Source of the DNA: Lepiota brunneoincarnata
Taxonomy: Eukaryota > Basidiomycota > Agaricomycetes > Agaricales > Agaricaceae
Direction: 5' to 3'
NCBI GenBank assembly: GCA_023014365.1
Contig: JAEBUN010000047.1
Span: 62,001-126,000 of the forward strand
Length of the DNA stretch: 64,000 nucleotides
Positions 44,592 to 55,602 of this stretch are shown piece by piece. Both the position numbers and the translations under genes were made by a program. Each line of letters opens with the position of its first letter. Within the stretch, counting starts at the first letter, position 1. Below the pieces are notes generated by a model. That model was not told the origin of the DNA. It saw only the letters and a list, made by a program, of their open reading frames with translations, and searched no databases.

Positions 44592-45551
44592 GGCGGCAAC
44601 TTTTGCTTTCTTTCGACTATAGCCACAGCAGCAACAGCATCGGTAATGTTATGGGCGGTAGGGAAGCTAAGAAGAGCGTGCCTTTTTGTTCAGGTTAAAA
44701 TTGGAAGCGATGGTTGAGGGGAACGATTGATACGGAAACGGAATTGGCGACCGAGTGGGTAGCTGTTTCGTGAACGCCACAGAAATTTAATCACCTTTTC
44801 GTTGAACTCGGAGCAGGGGAATGATGTGATCTGGTTCGTCTCATCATATTACGAGAGTGCGTCCATACTTATGAGAAAGGCGGCACATTTTTCCTTGTTG
44901 GCATGAGGGAGAACGTTTACAGAATCGTGGATTTGGCAATGCCGAATGGACAGCTGCACTACACACTTTAACAACTACATACCAATGGGTTGAGGCCGCG
45001 CACAGTAGATTTGAAGGGAGCGAGGAAGGAGTTTTCATATGAGAAAACGCGAAGTTGGCCAGTCCTGTTCGCAAGCAAACCTCCGCGGAGACGTTCTCTT
45101 CTGACAGCTTGAACCATGCACCCCCTTGAGTGCGGAACAGCACTTAGAAATACCATCCTCTTCATTGAGAGAAAAGGAAAAAGTACTGAAGGGATACATA
45201 ATGTAGGAACGAAGCGGTCGAAGAGCCGGAGAGCAGAGTAGGATAAAGCGTGCCTGGGACTCAGAGGTACGGGAAGGGTTAGGACCGTGAAGTCCGAAGG
45301 AGATCAGTCGGAAGGGGATGAGATCAAGGCATGATTCCATTGGCTAGACTTGTGGACGTTGAGGACCGGGTGCGGTGCCATCAGCCAAAAGAGTGTCGGA
45401 ACCTTGTTATGGCAAGATGATCCGGAGGTCGGCCGACAGGCACTCGGAAAATCGCAAAAAATCGCCAGCTGAACCAGGGGCGTTACTTGTCCAGGCCAGC
45501 CCCTTTTGCTCTTCGCCGGATTTGCACTTCCTCCATCAATGCATCACTTGT
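44592..45551. other. Unassigned GC-richer intergenic region
   Basis: Two overlapping minus-strand frames of about 100 codons (44844-45143, 45035-45340) have no recognisable motif. No repeat ends were found. It may be promoter sequence and untranslated regions. Confidence 0.35.
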
Positions 45552-46524
45552 GATCGGCTATGAAATGGCCCACGCGCGTCGACATCAAGCGACTCGGGAG
45601 AACAACGACGTCGCACTTGCACGGATCTAACCCAAAGCTGGCTGAACTTTGGCCTCAGAAATTCAGGAAAAGTACCCTTTAACAAGGCGGAACTGGTAAG
45701 TCTCCCAACATCTGTTCGCCGGAGTTGTCCGGGATCAGCCGTTCCCACTTAACGTTGATTGCCCCTCGATGCGAATCAAGGCCCCCGCATCGGAACATGG
45801 AGGTGACGAACAGCTTTACGATACAGACCACATGAGTAGAAGCTGATGTGTAACAATATATCAGTAGCTGTCGTAAGCGAGTCAGCGTGCTCGTAGAATG
45901 CCCAGCGCTTGTTTGTCTTTGTTGGACGCCAGCTCCACTGCGGGGGTCGGCGCGGCACCACTCGTGTGGTATTTACGGGCGTTACCGCTATGGCCTCTAG
46001 CACGAAATTTTGCAACATCTGTGGGAGGATGTAGAAGAGACCGTGGATGGAGGAGAAAAGGTCTGGGAAAGTAATTGAAGATTGAAGTGCAGAGAATAGC
46101 AGGGGAATGCGATGTTGAGATTTCGACAAATTTGGTACTGAGCCATTCGGGAGTGGCCATGAGTTTCAACTTCTGTGGCGGCACTTCTGATACCAACTTG
46201 CAAGGAAATTGGTCCTGGAATGCCGCCTGCTGTCGGTCGTGCTGCATTGGAGTTACCGAGTGAGGAATATAATGGACGGCGTTAGATGATGATCACCCGG
46301 CATCATCTTAATATTGAGCAGGTTTGCTCTGGTATGGATCATCGGCATGCTGAACCCAATACAAGGAAGGAATCAAATGGACTTGGCGCTGGGATACGGC
46401 TACCTGGAGTTCCCCGCGTTGTGAGTCCACTGATAGACAATCTCCACCTTCACCCCTATCCTGATGACCCTGTGGCCTCCACCGATACCTGCAAGGTATG
46501 TACATGCACTGCTGCGGTCCCAGG

Positions 46525-46533
46525 ATATAAGTA
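46525..46533 (+). promoter_or_regulatory. Core promoter TATA element of secreted-protein copy A
   Basis: ATATAAGTA lies about 115 bp upstream of the ATG in a block (CCAGGATATAAGTA) kept in all three copies: TATAA at 49890-49894 for copy B and 51230-51234 for copy C. Confidence 0.6.
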
Positions 46534-46644
46534 CTTAAGTTGCAAGTTGACTCCTTCGCATTGGGGGCATAGGTTCTCCTTTGAACCCATCTTCAAGTTC
46601 TAGGTTCTCATCTTTAACACCAGTTGCCCTCTACATCCACCACA

Positions 46645-47067
46645 ATGCTCTTGTTTTATGTCCTCTCCCTCTTCCCGCTTGCCGCCATTGCCGCACTCAA
46701 TGGCCATTGCACGGGCAGCGCAGCGACGGGCGATTGGGGGAGATATGGTATCTGCATTCACACTGCGACCTGCGACCGGTACCACGGCGTCAGAACGAGT
46801 GCCCCCGCCTGTCCTTTCGACGGAAACGACATCCAGTGCTGTGTGATTGGGCAGGGGGGCTCTATATCGCAGAACCCCTGCGGCGGTGTTTCCTATTGTG
46901 ACTGGACCTCGAATGGCTGCAATGGTCACTTTGATTCTAGTAAGCTATGCTGGCACTTCCTGGCAGCCACTGTCCTGTTAGAGTCGAGTCGAACTGACGC
47001 TTTGTCACCTATAGGACCATTCTGCCCTGGAGGAGATAACTACCAGTGCTGCCAACTCTCTGGATGA
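46645..47067 (+). CDS. Cysteine-rich small secreted protein, copy A
   Basis: Exons are 46645-46939 and 47015-47067, with a 75-bp GTAAGC...TATAG intron. The product is 115 residues. The signal peptide is MLLFYVLSLFPLAAIA, with likely cleavage before ALNGHC. The mature part has 12 cysteines, including two CC pairs (IQCC and YQCC), enough for six disulfides, and repeated patterns GICIHTATC, ACPF and FCPGG. The spacing recalls cysteine-rich modules attached to some fungal cell-wall hydrolases, but no catalytic domain follows, so it is a free secreted module. Role unknown; candidates are cell-wall binding, an effector-like function or a defence protein. It is the first of three tandem copies. Copy C differs at only a few residues, which suggests retained function. 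Confidence 0.82.
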   Translation: MLLFYVLSLFPLAAIAALNGHCTGSAATGDWGRYGICIHTATCDRYHGVRTSAPACPFDGNDIQCCVIGQGGSISQNPCGGVSYCDWTSNGCNGHFDSSKLCWHFLAATVLLESSRTDALSPIGPFCPGGDNYQCCQLSG

Positions 47068-48341
47068 CCTGTGTTCAATGAAGGATCTGTCACCCGTCAT
47101 CCTCGGCCGGCGGTGAAATATGAAATTTGATTGCGATTGCAGTATGTAGTGTGTAGTATCAGAAAGTGCTCGCCCTCTTGTAAAGTTATATTTGTGTCAA
47201 CACAAATGGCGTCTTCTCATCGCCCGTACCAGCCCACCCTCGTGTATATCCTGAGTTTGATCGATTTGATTGATTTACTGTATGAATAAGAATGCAAGTC
47301 ACAAACTCGAGCCTGGCGCGATCAGTATCGGAAACCAGGGTATGGCCCAATAATATACCGCGTCATGTTTCACGTCGCATTCGCATTTCACGTCCCACTT
47401 TCAGGGATCTAACTACAAATGTTGGCCTCAAAAATGCAGAATAAAATGGAATTGAAATATCAGACATTCCTGCATAGTTTTATGCCTGTACGTTTGAGGA
47501 GAAGGATCCTTTTACAAGACAAAACTGGGCAGTCCTCCGGCGTCTATTCTCTGGCGCGTTCCCATTGACCGACCCCTGACGATGACGAACGTTATCATTC
47601 TGATACACCTGCCACCCTGACTGGACCTGATTTGGCAGTCGGCTCACACGCTTTGAGTTACTTGTATATCAGAAATAAAGACTTGCAACGAGTCCTTGTC
47701 TCTGTAGCTAGTCCAAATGATTTATATTGAACGTAGGATGATCTTCCACCGCATGTTACCGAATGCCCAAGCCCATGCTCCATTGATACGTCGTAATTGG
47801 CTTTGGGACTCATTGTCTCCGTAACGATCAGAATGGCATCTAGTCAGTCCAGATCCCATGCTGGCTTCTAGTATTATTGAGTTCTCGTACATCTTTACAT
47901 TGTTTCTGGAAACTTGGGGCCAAGCGGCCCGGGTGAGCGAAAGTGATCGGACACATAAATGATAATTGCTGGCCTTCATGGGGCTTGTTTCGCTCCCACG
48001 GATACCATGGATCTTCTCGTGAATTCCGAAATAGTGGCTGTGAATTTTTGAGGCCAACTTTTGTGGTTCGATTCATGAAAGTGCGACATGAAATACGAAC
48101 GCGAGTGTAAGTCTGCTGGCTTACATCATCAAATAGATAATATAAACAGTGGCGAGCTCATTTAAATATGTAATTCCTTCCTTGACCTTCGAATACTATC
48201 CCGAGTACTGCTCATTCGTTGGCCGTTGCACTTTAGTGAGGCCGCCCACAGACGGCGTCCTTTCAGCGAGCGGGAAACGTGATGCGAAAATGTTTGTACA
48301 ACTATTACGCCAGAAAATATAAACCTGCGCTTACTACGGTC

Positions 48342-48369
48342 CCTCTACTGTACATATATACAGTAGAGG
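48342..48369. repeat. Perfect 28-base palindrome
   Basis: CCTCTACTGTA at 48342-48352 and its exact complement TACAGTAGAGG at 48359-48369 are separated by CATATA. It lies in the part of unit 1 that units 2 and 3 lack. It could be a regulator-binding site or a small transposon remnant. Confidence 0.6.
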
Positions 48370-48649
48370 AACTGTACTAAGCTCACAGTTATCGAGCATT
48401 CTGATGGCGCGAAAATGCAAACAAATTTCGATGGGAGCGGCAGCCGTCATGTTGTGAAATGCGAGTTGTGTAACTATACGCTCAAATTACCTGTATCTGT
48501 ACCTGTAGTCTTATCACATTCTTTGCACTAATGGTCATACACCCCGATTATGCTCACTTGAAGCCCACTCGATAGATTATATTTGGGCTGTAACGCCGAG
48601 GAAATTGACTTAGGGCGCTGCTCGGGTATGCATGACCTCGAAGACATGC

Positions 48650-49018
48650 TTGCTATCTTGGACATTTCCTCCCCACCATGTCTGCACCAGGAGAATGGAA
48701 GCGTGAATTCGGTTACGGTTAGTCAATGTTCAATCGACACACAGCCCAAGAAACTACACTAAAAATCCCCATCTACGCTGCCTACCCTCATCCAACCTCG
48801 TCCAAATGCCTTTGAACTTGACTTCTGAATTGCCAAATTATCTTCTATGGGTGTCGGCGATTCAGAAAGTTCTTCAGGGTCATCGTTGCTGTGGTCCCTG
48901 AGGTAGCTGGCGTCGAGTACACATGGGAGGGGAACTACTCTATCAAAATGGTATTAATCCATGTTACCGATATGTTCGTTCTCGAGACGATCTGGTAGAA
49001 CCAAATATCAGCACTTGC
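48650..49018 (-). pseudogene. Duplicated 3' fragment of the EXS-domain gene
   Basis: It matches 52540-52915, which covers the last exon and the acceptor of the last intron of the gene at 52643-54649. The RLENEHIGNMD-coding start and the PLPYVLDASQ region are recognisable on the minus strand but carry substitutions (for example at 48960, changing QYRLD). The rest of the gene is absent. It was copied along with the secreted-protein gene. Confidence 0.75.
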
Positions 49019-49027
49019 TGTTGGGCC

Positions 49028-50809
49028 GGCTATGAAATGGCCCACGTGCGTCAATAAACAAGAAGCGCTTAGCGTTCTATCAAGGGTAACCCATTTGGAA
49101 AGTTCCTAGCGCGCTGCTTGGATGATTGCCCCTCGACGCAAATCAAGGCCCCCGCGCCGGAACATCGAGGTGACGATGAACTTTACGATACGGACCATAG
49201 GAGTAGAGATGTGTAACAATATATTAGCAGCGGGCGTAAGCGAGTCAGCACGCCCGCAGAATGTCAAACACTTGTTTTTCTCCATTGCGCACCAGCCCCA
49301 CTGCAAAATGTCCTCTACAGCCTCTAGCACGAAATTTTGTCTTTTCTATAAGAGGATGCAGAAGAGACCGTGGGTGGAGGAGAGAAGGTCCGGGAATGTA
49401 ATCAAAATCCAGAGAACGGCAGGGGAACGCAATGTTGAGATTTCGACAAATTTAGTAATGAGGCACGGCTCAGGCCGCTCTGAGGCACAGTGGAAGTGGC
49501 CATGAGTTTCGACGTCGGTGGCGGCATTCTGGTACCACTTCGCAAGGAAATTGGTCCTGGAATGCCGCCTGCCGTCGGTAGTACTGTATTGGAGTTACCG
49601 AGTGGGGAATATAATGGACGGCATTTGATGATGAGCACCCATTATCATCTTAATATTGGGTGGGTTTGCTCTGGTATGGATCATCGGCATGTTGAAATCA
49701 ATAAAGTGAAGGAGTCAAATGAACTCGGCACGGCGGTGCAGCCGCATGGCAAGCTCAGAGTTCCTCGCGTTGTGTGAGCCCATTGGTAGACAATCTCCAC
49801 CTTTACCCCTATCCTGATCACCCTGGGACCTCTACCAATACCCTCAATGTACGCTAAAGCCCCATACATGCATCGCTGGGGTTCCAGGATATAAGTATTT
49901 AAGCCGCAAGCCGACCCCTTCGAATTGGGGCGCAAGTTCTCCTTTGAACCCAATTTCCAGTTCTAGGTTCTCATCCTTAACACCAGTTGCCCTCTACATC
50001 CACCACGATGCTCTCGTTTTATGTCCTTTCCCTCTTCCCGCTTGCCGCCATTGCCGCACTCAATGGCCATTGTACGGGCCCTGATGCGGCTGGGCTTTTT
50101 GGGGACGATATGGCATCTGCATTCACACTGCAACCTGCGACCAGTACCACGGCACGAGAAACAGTGCCCCTGCATGTCCTTTCGACGGAAACGACATCCA
50201 GTGCTGTGTGATTGGGTGGGGGGATTCGATAGGGACGAACCCCTGCGGTGGTACTTCTTATTGTGACTGGACCTCGAATCACTGCCCCGGTCACTTTGAT
50301 TCTAGTAAGTCATGCTGACACTTCCTGACCGCGCCATCGTGGTGATAGAGTCTGACTAACGCTTTGCCACCTATAGGATCATTTTGCCCTGGAGGGAACG
50401 ACTACCAGTGCTGCCAACTTAATTAATGTCACCTATCGTCTTTGGTCATGGATTAAATTTGAAATTTGATTGCGATCCCAATATGTAATATGTAGTATCA
50501 GAAAGTGCTCGCTCCCTAGTGAAGTTGTACTTGCGTCAACACAAATGCCATCCCCTCAGTGTTTTTACCTGCCCACGCCAATGTATATCCTGATTTAGTT
50601 GATTTACTGTGCTCGTAAGGGTGCAACTCGCGAACTGCGATCAGCAGCACCGGCCCTGCGGGAATTGCGTGACCAGTCTAGTTATTTGATTGGTAAGCGT
50701 GATCTCGGGGATATGTCCGAGGCTAGCTAGCTTTACACCGCTCTCTTCGACGTTTCCTCCCCAGCTATGTCTGTACCAAGGGAATGGAGGCTAATCAATG
50801 TTCAGTCGA
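49028..50809. repeat. Tandem segment, unit 2
   Basis: It starts CGGCTATGAAATGGCCCACG and includes the upstream block (49130-50007), the frameshifted secreted-protein copy B and a shortened downstream block. The part 50700-50805 matches 48610-48735 and 52505-52635. It ends at the insertion that begins at 50810. Confidence 0.75.
50008..50426 (+). pseudogene. Cysteine-rich small secreted protein, copy B (frameshifted)
   Basis: The copy has the same two-exon layout, with an intron at 50305-50376. The signal peptide MLSFYVLSLFPLAAIA and ALNGHCTG are intact. A net two-base insertion relative to copies A and C at about 50085-50107 shifts the frame, which then runs to a TGA at 50209-50211. Downstream of it the original frame is kept with the cysteines in place (NPCGG, YCDWTSN, FCPGG, YQCCQLN) up to TAA 50424-50426. 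The loss looks recent. Confidence 0.8.
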
Positions 50810-51213
50810 CACAATTTTTTAAGCTCTGGGCCAGTGGCCTAGGCCCTGGCTCAGCCATCAGGTGGACTTGAACCTGGAAAGACAGCAGTGCATGGCATGC
50901 TCACAAAATATATAGCTCACCCTATGCCAAAAATTGTGCTGAACATAATTCACACTGAGATCAAAGCTTCTCAGTGCCTAATGGACTCGATGGAGCCGGG
51001 ATCTGATGGCCAAAGCCTAATCTGAAATAAAAACAGCACCCAGTCGGCCTGGGTCCACCCTAAGCCCCTGGAAAAGGCCTGGCCTATATCCCAAGTTGGC
51101 CCAACCCCTTCAAAGCCCAGCCCAAGCCCGGGAATCTGAGCCTGGCCCGAGCCGGGCTTCTGAGCCTGGCCAAAGCCCGAGCTTCTGAGCCCGGCCCGAG
51201 CCTGCAGATCACT
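50810..51213. mobile_element. Inserted sequence before secreted-protein copy C: mini-element plus GC-rich repeat
   Basis: CACAATTTTTT at 50810 and AAAAATTGTG ending at 50938 form inverted ends of a 129-bp piece. On its minus strand it has an A-box-like TGGCATAGGGT and, 55 bases on, a B box GGTTCAAGTCC, so it could be a tRNA-derived SINE or a MITE. From about 51050 to 51210 a GC-rich stretch repeats GAGCCTGGCC/GAGCCCGGCCCGAGC words. The whole insert is absent from units 1 and 2 and replaces the distal upstream region of copy C. Origin uncertain. Confidence 0.5.
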
Positions 51214-51345
51214 AGCTGCGGTCCCAGGATATAAGTACTTAAATGGCAAGTTGACTCCTTCGCATTGGGGCATAGGTTCTCCTTTGAACCCATTTTAAAG
51301 TTCTAGGTTCTCATCTTTAACACCAGTCCCTCCACATCCACAACA

Positions 51346-51763
51346 ATGCTCTTGTTTTATGTCCTCTCTCTTTTCCCGCTTGCCACCATTGCCGCACTCA
51401 ATGGTCACTGCACAGGCAGCGCGGCAACGGGCGAGTGGGGGAGATATGGTATCTGCATTCACACTGCAACCTGCGACCAGTTCCATGGCGTCAGAACGAG
51501 TGCCCCCGCCTGTCCATTCGACGGAAGCGATATCCAGTGCTGTGTGATTGGGCAGGGGGGTTCTATATCGCAGAACCCCTGCGGCGGCGTTTCCTATTGT
51601 GACTGGACCTCGAATGGCTGCAGTGGTCACTTTGATTCTAGTAAGCTATGCTGGCACTTCCTGGCAGCCACTGTCCTGTTAGAGTCGAACTGACGCTTTG
51701 TCACCTATAGGACCATTCTGCCCCGGAGGGGACAATTACCAGTGTTGCCAGCTCTCTGGATGA
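51346..51763 (+). CDS. Cysteine-rich small secreted protein, copy C
   Basis: Exons are 51346-51640 and 51711-51763, with a 70-bp GTAAGC...TATAG intron. The 115-residue product has the signal peptide MLLFYVLSLFPLATIA and all 12 cysteines of copy A, ending YQCCQLSG. It differs from copy A at a handful of residues (for example GEWGRYG and CDQFHGV). Its proximal promoter with TATAA at 51230-51234 is kept, but everything upstream of about 51214 is replaced by an inserted GC-rich sequence, so its regulation may differ. Function unknown, as for copy A. Confidence 0.82.
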
Positions 51764-52642
51764 CCTTTGTTTCATGAAGGTTCTGTCACCTGTCATTCTC
51801 TGTCTTCGGTGAAATATGAAATTTGATTGCGATTCCAGTATGTAGTGTGTAGTATCAAAAGTGCTCCCCTTCTTGTAAAGTTGTATTTGGGTCAACACAA
51901 ATGCCGCCTTCCCATCGTATGTACCGGCCCACACTCATGTATATCCTGATTTTGATCGATTTTATTGATTTACTGTGCTCATAAGAATTTAACTCGCAAA
52001 CTCAAGCCTGACGTGATCAGTCGTATTAGAAATCGGGGTATGGCGTGATAGTTGTGCAAAAACTTTCGCGTCATGTTTTGCGTTCGCGTTCGCATTTCAC
52101 ATCCCGCTTTCACGTATCTAACTATAAATGTTGGCCCCAAAAATTCAGAGTAATTTGGAATCAAAGTATCAGACAATCTTGCATAGTTTTATGCCCGTAC
52201 GTTGGAGGAGAAGGATGCTTTTACAAGACAAAACTGGTCAGTCTTCCGACGTCTATTCTCTGGAGTTATCCGGGACCAGCCGTTCCCATTGACGGACCCT
52301 TGACAATGACTTATCATACTGATACAAGGTTATGGACCTGCCACCCCGATTGTGCCCGAGCTGTGCAACCGTACACTCAAATTACCCGTATGTGTACCTG
52401 TAGTAATATCACATGCTTCGCACTAATGGTCATACACCCCGATCGTGCTCACTTGAAGCTCACTCGCTAGATTGGATTTGGGCTATGACGCCGAGGGAGT
52501 TGACTTAGCACGCTGCTCGGGTATGCATGACCTCAAAGACATGTTTGCTATCTTCGACATTTCTCCCCACCATGTCTGCACCAGAGGAATGGAATCGTGA
52601 ATCCAGTTATGGATAATCAATGGTCAATCGACACACATTACA

Positions 52643-54649
52643 CTAGAAATCACTATCTACACATTCTACCCTCATCCAACCTCGTCCAAAAGCCCTTAAA
52701 CTTGACTTCTGAATCGCGCTAAATTCTAGGTGTGTGTCTTTATCGTCTGTGGGTGTCGAAGATTCAGAGAGCTCGTCAGGGTCATCATCGCTGCGGTCCC
52801 TGAACTGGCTGGCGTCGAGTACATATGGGAGGGGAACGACTCTATCAAGGCGGTATTGATCCATGTTACCGATATGTTCGTTCTCGAGACGATCTGGTAA
52901 AACGAAATATCAACACAGATTGCAGGCAAACTCTTTGCGGGATATACTTACAGAAATTCCATTGAACCCGACGCAACATCTCCAGAAATCCAACAATAAA
53001 TGTACGAATCAGGATATTCGGGCCTTGTTCCGGTATGTAGATAACCCAGGCAAAGTGGAGGAGACAGTTGGTCACCTAGAGGAAACAACTGTCAGCTGTT
53101 CTAGATCTCTACCCCCAGCATTAAACTCACCATGGATAAGTAGTATACCTGAAAAGCATCAGTCAATCCTCATACTTTCGACCATCCATTATAGGACTCA
53201 CGTATATGCGGTCCGAATAGCCGAGCTCATCTCGAAGGCGAAAATGCTTCGCGCGACACTGAAGCAAAGACCAGTCCATCATTAGGTCCTGGAGAAAATC
53301 GATTGGGGTCAGCACGATGTACGACCACAAGTAAAAGGCTCTTGCCCAACAGGTAGTATATGTAGAATATATTATGGTAAAGACAAGCCATAGTGCGAAC
53401 GACGTGTTATAATGTGTCTCTGTGTTGACTTCAGTATGGCTGGGCGCAGAACGAACGCCAATACGCCCCACCTTGGTGTCTCCACAGGTAATAGAAAAGG
53501 TAGTTCATGATGCCGGATCCATATTTTCCACCCTAACATGACATCAACCAAGATTGAAAGCTAGCGATAAAGTTAGAGTCGCTCACGTTAATCAAATGCG
53601 TGAGCAAGCCAGAGTCAGTGTAGCGCTTGATGCTTTGAGCCATGCGGATCAATAGCGGCAAAGCGGTAAGCACGAAGGCAACCGGCCAAGCACTTGACCC
53701 ATTCGTGCAGGTGCTCCAGTCTACTTGGAAACCTCGAACGTATACACAGACAACTGTGTACAGATTAGACAGGGTGAATACTAAACTGCAGAATTGATCG
53801 CTAGAGAATGGGTCCATCATCAGACGTCTTCCGTGATACACAAGGACCTGATTCACCCTAGCCAGAAATCAGTGAACTGCGAAAAGATACGTTAGTGGGA
53901 CAGGCGACGAGAAGTGACGTAGGAAAGATAGTTGCTTATACACACCTCAACACGTCGGGTCCATGACATGAAAAGCCTCCCGATAGCTCCAAGCAGCCAG
54001 AACCGAGAGGAGCGGAATAAGAGCGGTAGCGGATCAAGCAGTATTGCAGCAGACAGCGTGATCCAGACAAGGGGCCATAGTGTTGGTGAAATGTGTGGAG
54101 ATCCAATATGAGCAAATGATAGCAAGAAAGCATAACACAGTGTCGCAAACAAGAAGCTAGGAATCTGTGATCGAAGTCAGCAGCATATTCCGCAACTCTT
54201 GGCCAAGAGCTTGCCTCGTAATACTGTCGATAGTCTGTTCGGCTTTGAGCATCCAATCCTGGTCGAAGAACATGAGCAAGTCACGAGGCTGGATGCGTCA
54301 ATATTGTCCGTCGCTCACCGAGAATGAAGGCGTAATTGATGCCATACCTCTCCCAGACAAGGAAATTGAGTCCAATAAGCAGAGAATAAACAACGGGTAC
54401 AAGAAATATGCCATAAATGAACAGTAACGCATCCCAGCCAAGAATTTCGGCTTGTATTTCTTTCCGCGTACCTAGCGATAACCCTGAGTCAGCTCGGGAT
54501 TGTATCATTTGACCAGAAAGCCACCTACTGTAATATAAACCACATGCCAAGGCTGGTATCGCTGCTCCAATCATAATTCCAGAGCGGAAGGTGCTGAAAT
54601 GGTGGGTTTCCCGTTGGATGCCTTCAGGGAGGCGGTTCATTGTCTTCAT
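52643..54649 (-). CDS. EXS-domain membrane protein (XPR1/SYG1/ERD1 family), 12 exons
   Basis: The exons (minus strand) are 54529-54649, 54319-54471, 54215-54258, 53946-54164, 53857-53876, 53587-53800, 53472-53532, 53346-53419, 53202-53288, 53131-53148, 52952-53075 and 52643-52893. Together they give 462 codons in one frame. Conserved EXS features are THHFSTFRSG, GWDALLFIYG, DYRQYYE, VEFTDFWLGDQFCSL, SIKRYTDSGLLTHLIN, LMMDWSLLQ, LRDELGY, VTNCLLHFAWVIYIPEQGP, EMLRRVQWNFYRLENEH and GNMDQYRLD. Members carry phosphate or act in Golgi retention. The usual SYG1/XPR1 protein has an N-terminal SPX domain; none is seen here, and upstream sequence (54930-55100) matches the secreted-protein repeat instead. 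It could be a truncated SPX-EXS paralogue or an ERD1-like form. Two introns (54165-54214, 53289-53345) use GC-AG, and two exons are only 18-20 bp long. Start chosen as the ATG giving an open frame into the domain. Confidence 0.85.
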
Positions 54650-55434
54650 TAAACCGGTACCGGGGATTAGTACGCTGAGAATGGGCCCGGATTTTATTGA
54701 AGAAAGGGAGACGTGCAGAAGGCTTGGGCATATGGTTCCCGCATCTCCATCATCCTTGGAAGTTTCAGTGTACTTTGATCAATCTAAGTTGCTCACGGTA
54801 AGCCCTCAGGAAGCCTTGAGTGACCTTGAATGGTATATTTTCCCAGTCATATGTTATTCCTGGGCTAGTGTCTGTCGCATGTCTCGGTCCTTAGGGAGCT
54901 ATTGTATTCCCAGCAGAACTCAGTTCGCAAGGTTGTTTCCGCTTTGGTGGCGGTGTGACTGGTTCTGATACCATCTTGCAAGGAGATTGGTTCTGAAATA
55001 TCAGCCTTCTGTCACTTGTGTGTCGAAGCTGCTGAATGAGGATGGCGGTAGATGATTATCACCTATTATTGTTGAACGAATTTGTTCGGGTATGCCCGCG
55101 AACGCATCAAGCCATGATGCTGAGGTCGGTCCAAGAAAAGAGTCAAAGAGAGCAAGCGGTCCCATCACTTGAGGGAAAACATCATATGTGATCATGATCA
55201 TCAAGAGCAGTGCTGATGCTGCTCGTTAGGGATTAGTCTTGAGTAAAATTCTTTGTATTCTTCTCAGCACAAAATATTCATTTGCGGACGAAGTTAAATA
55301 GAACTCTTCTCGTAATGACGATGTTTATTTTTCCGCGCTCCCCTTGTTGCTCACTCAACATCACGAGCACACTCCTATAGCAGTCTCCGTCATACAGAAC
55401 TCCCCCCAAACCAACCCACCCCACCATCTACGAC
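54650..55434. other. Intergenic region with a diverged copy of the repeat-unit upstream block
   Basis: The part 54940-55080 (GGTGGCGGTGTGACTGGTTCTGATACCATCTTGCAAGGA...) resembles 46165-46310 and 49510-49670 from the secreted-protein units. No gene was recognised. Confidence 0.5.
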
Positions 55435-55602
55435 ATGGAGGCTTCTTCCTACAACTCAATGCCAGGTAACATATCCTTCGAGGTGCAGCATGGTCTGGAA
55501 GATCTAGTTTGCACAGTGTATCATAGGCTTATGGTAGGATGGGAACAAGCATACACAAATAGATTTCTTAACTTCATCAATATAAGCAATACTTCTGCTT
55601 GA
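55435..55602 (+). CDS. Small ORF of 55 codons, uncertain
   Basis: ATG 55435 follows a C-rich stretch (CCCACCCCACCATCTACGAC) of the kind found before many fungal start codons. The frame runs 55 codons to TGA 55600-55602 (MEASSYNSMPGNIS...). The bases after the tenth codon could also be a GTAACA donor. No homology is recognised. It may be the 5' remnant of a larger gene. Confidence 0.25.
   Translation: MEASSYNSMPGNISFEVQHGLEDLVCTVYHRLMVGWEQAYTNRFLNFINISNTSA

Larger units (their letters stand above)
45552..49020. repeat. Tandem segment, unit 1 (secreted-protein gene plus EXS 3' fragment)
   Basis: The unit begins at CGGCTATGAAATGGCCCACG, which recurs at about 49028. It holds an upstream block (45770-46640) shared with 49130-50007, the secreted-protein gene at 46645, and a downstream block (47290-47560 and 48470-49018) shared with 51985-52265 and 52370-52915. 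About 47625-48465 is present only in this unit. The block 45600-45765 is a further partial match to 52120-52300, so older copies existed. Confidence 0.75.

Noticed and set aside
45776..46247. Minus-strand frames of about 120 codons upstream of secreted-protein copy A as genes.
   Set aside because: The equivalent block in unit 2 (49106-49638) does not keep the same frames, so they are probably chance ORFs in upstream sequence.
53163..53471. A single 102-codon exon in the EXS gene.
   Set aside because: It contains two introns (53420-53471 GT-AG and 53289-53345 GC-AG) whose removal restores the conserved YTTCWDLMMDWSLLQ sequence.
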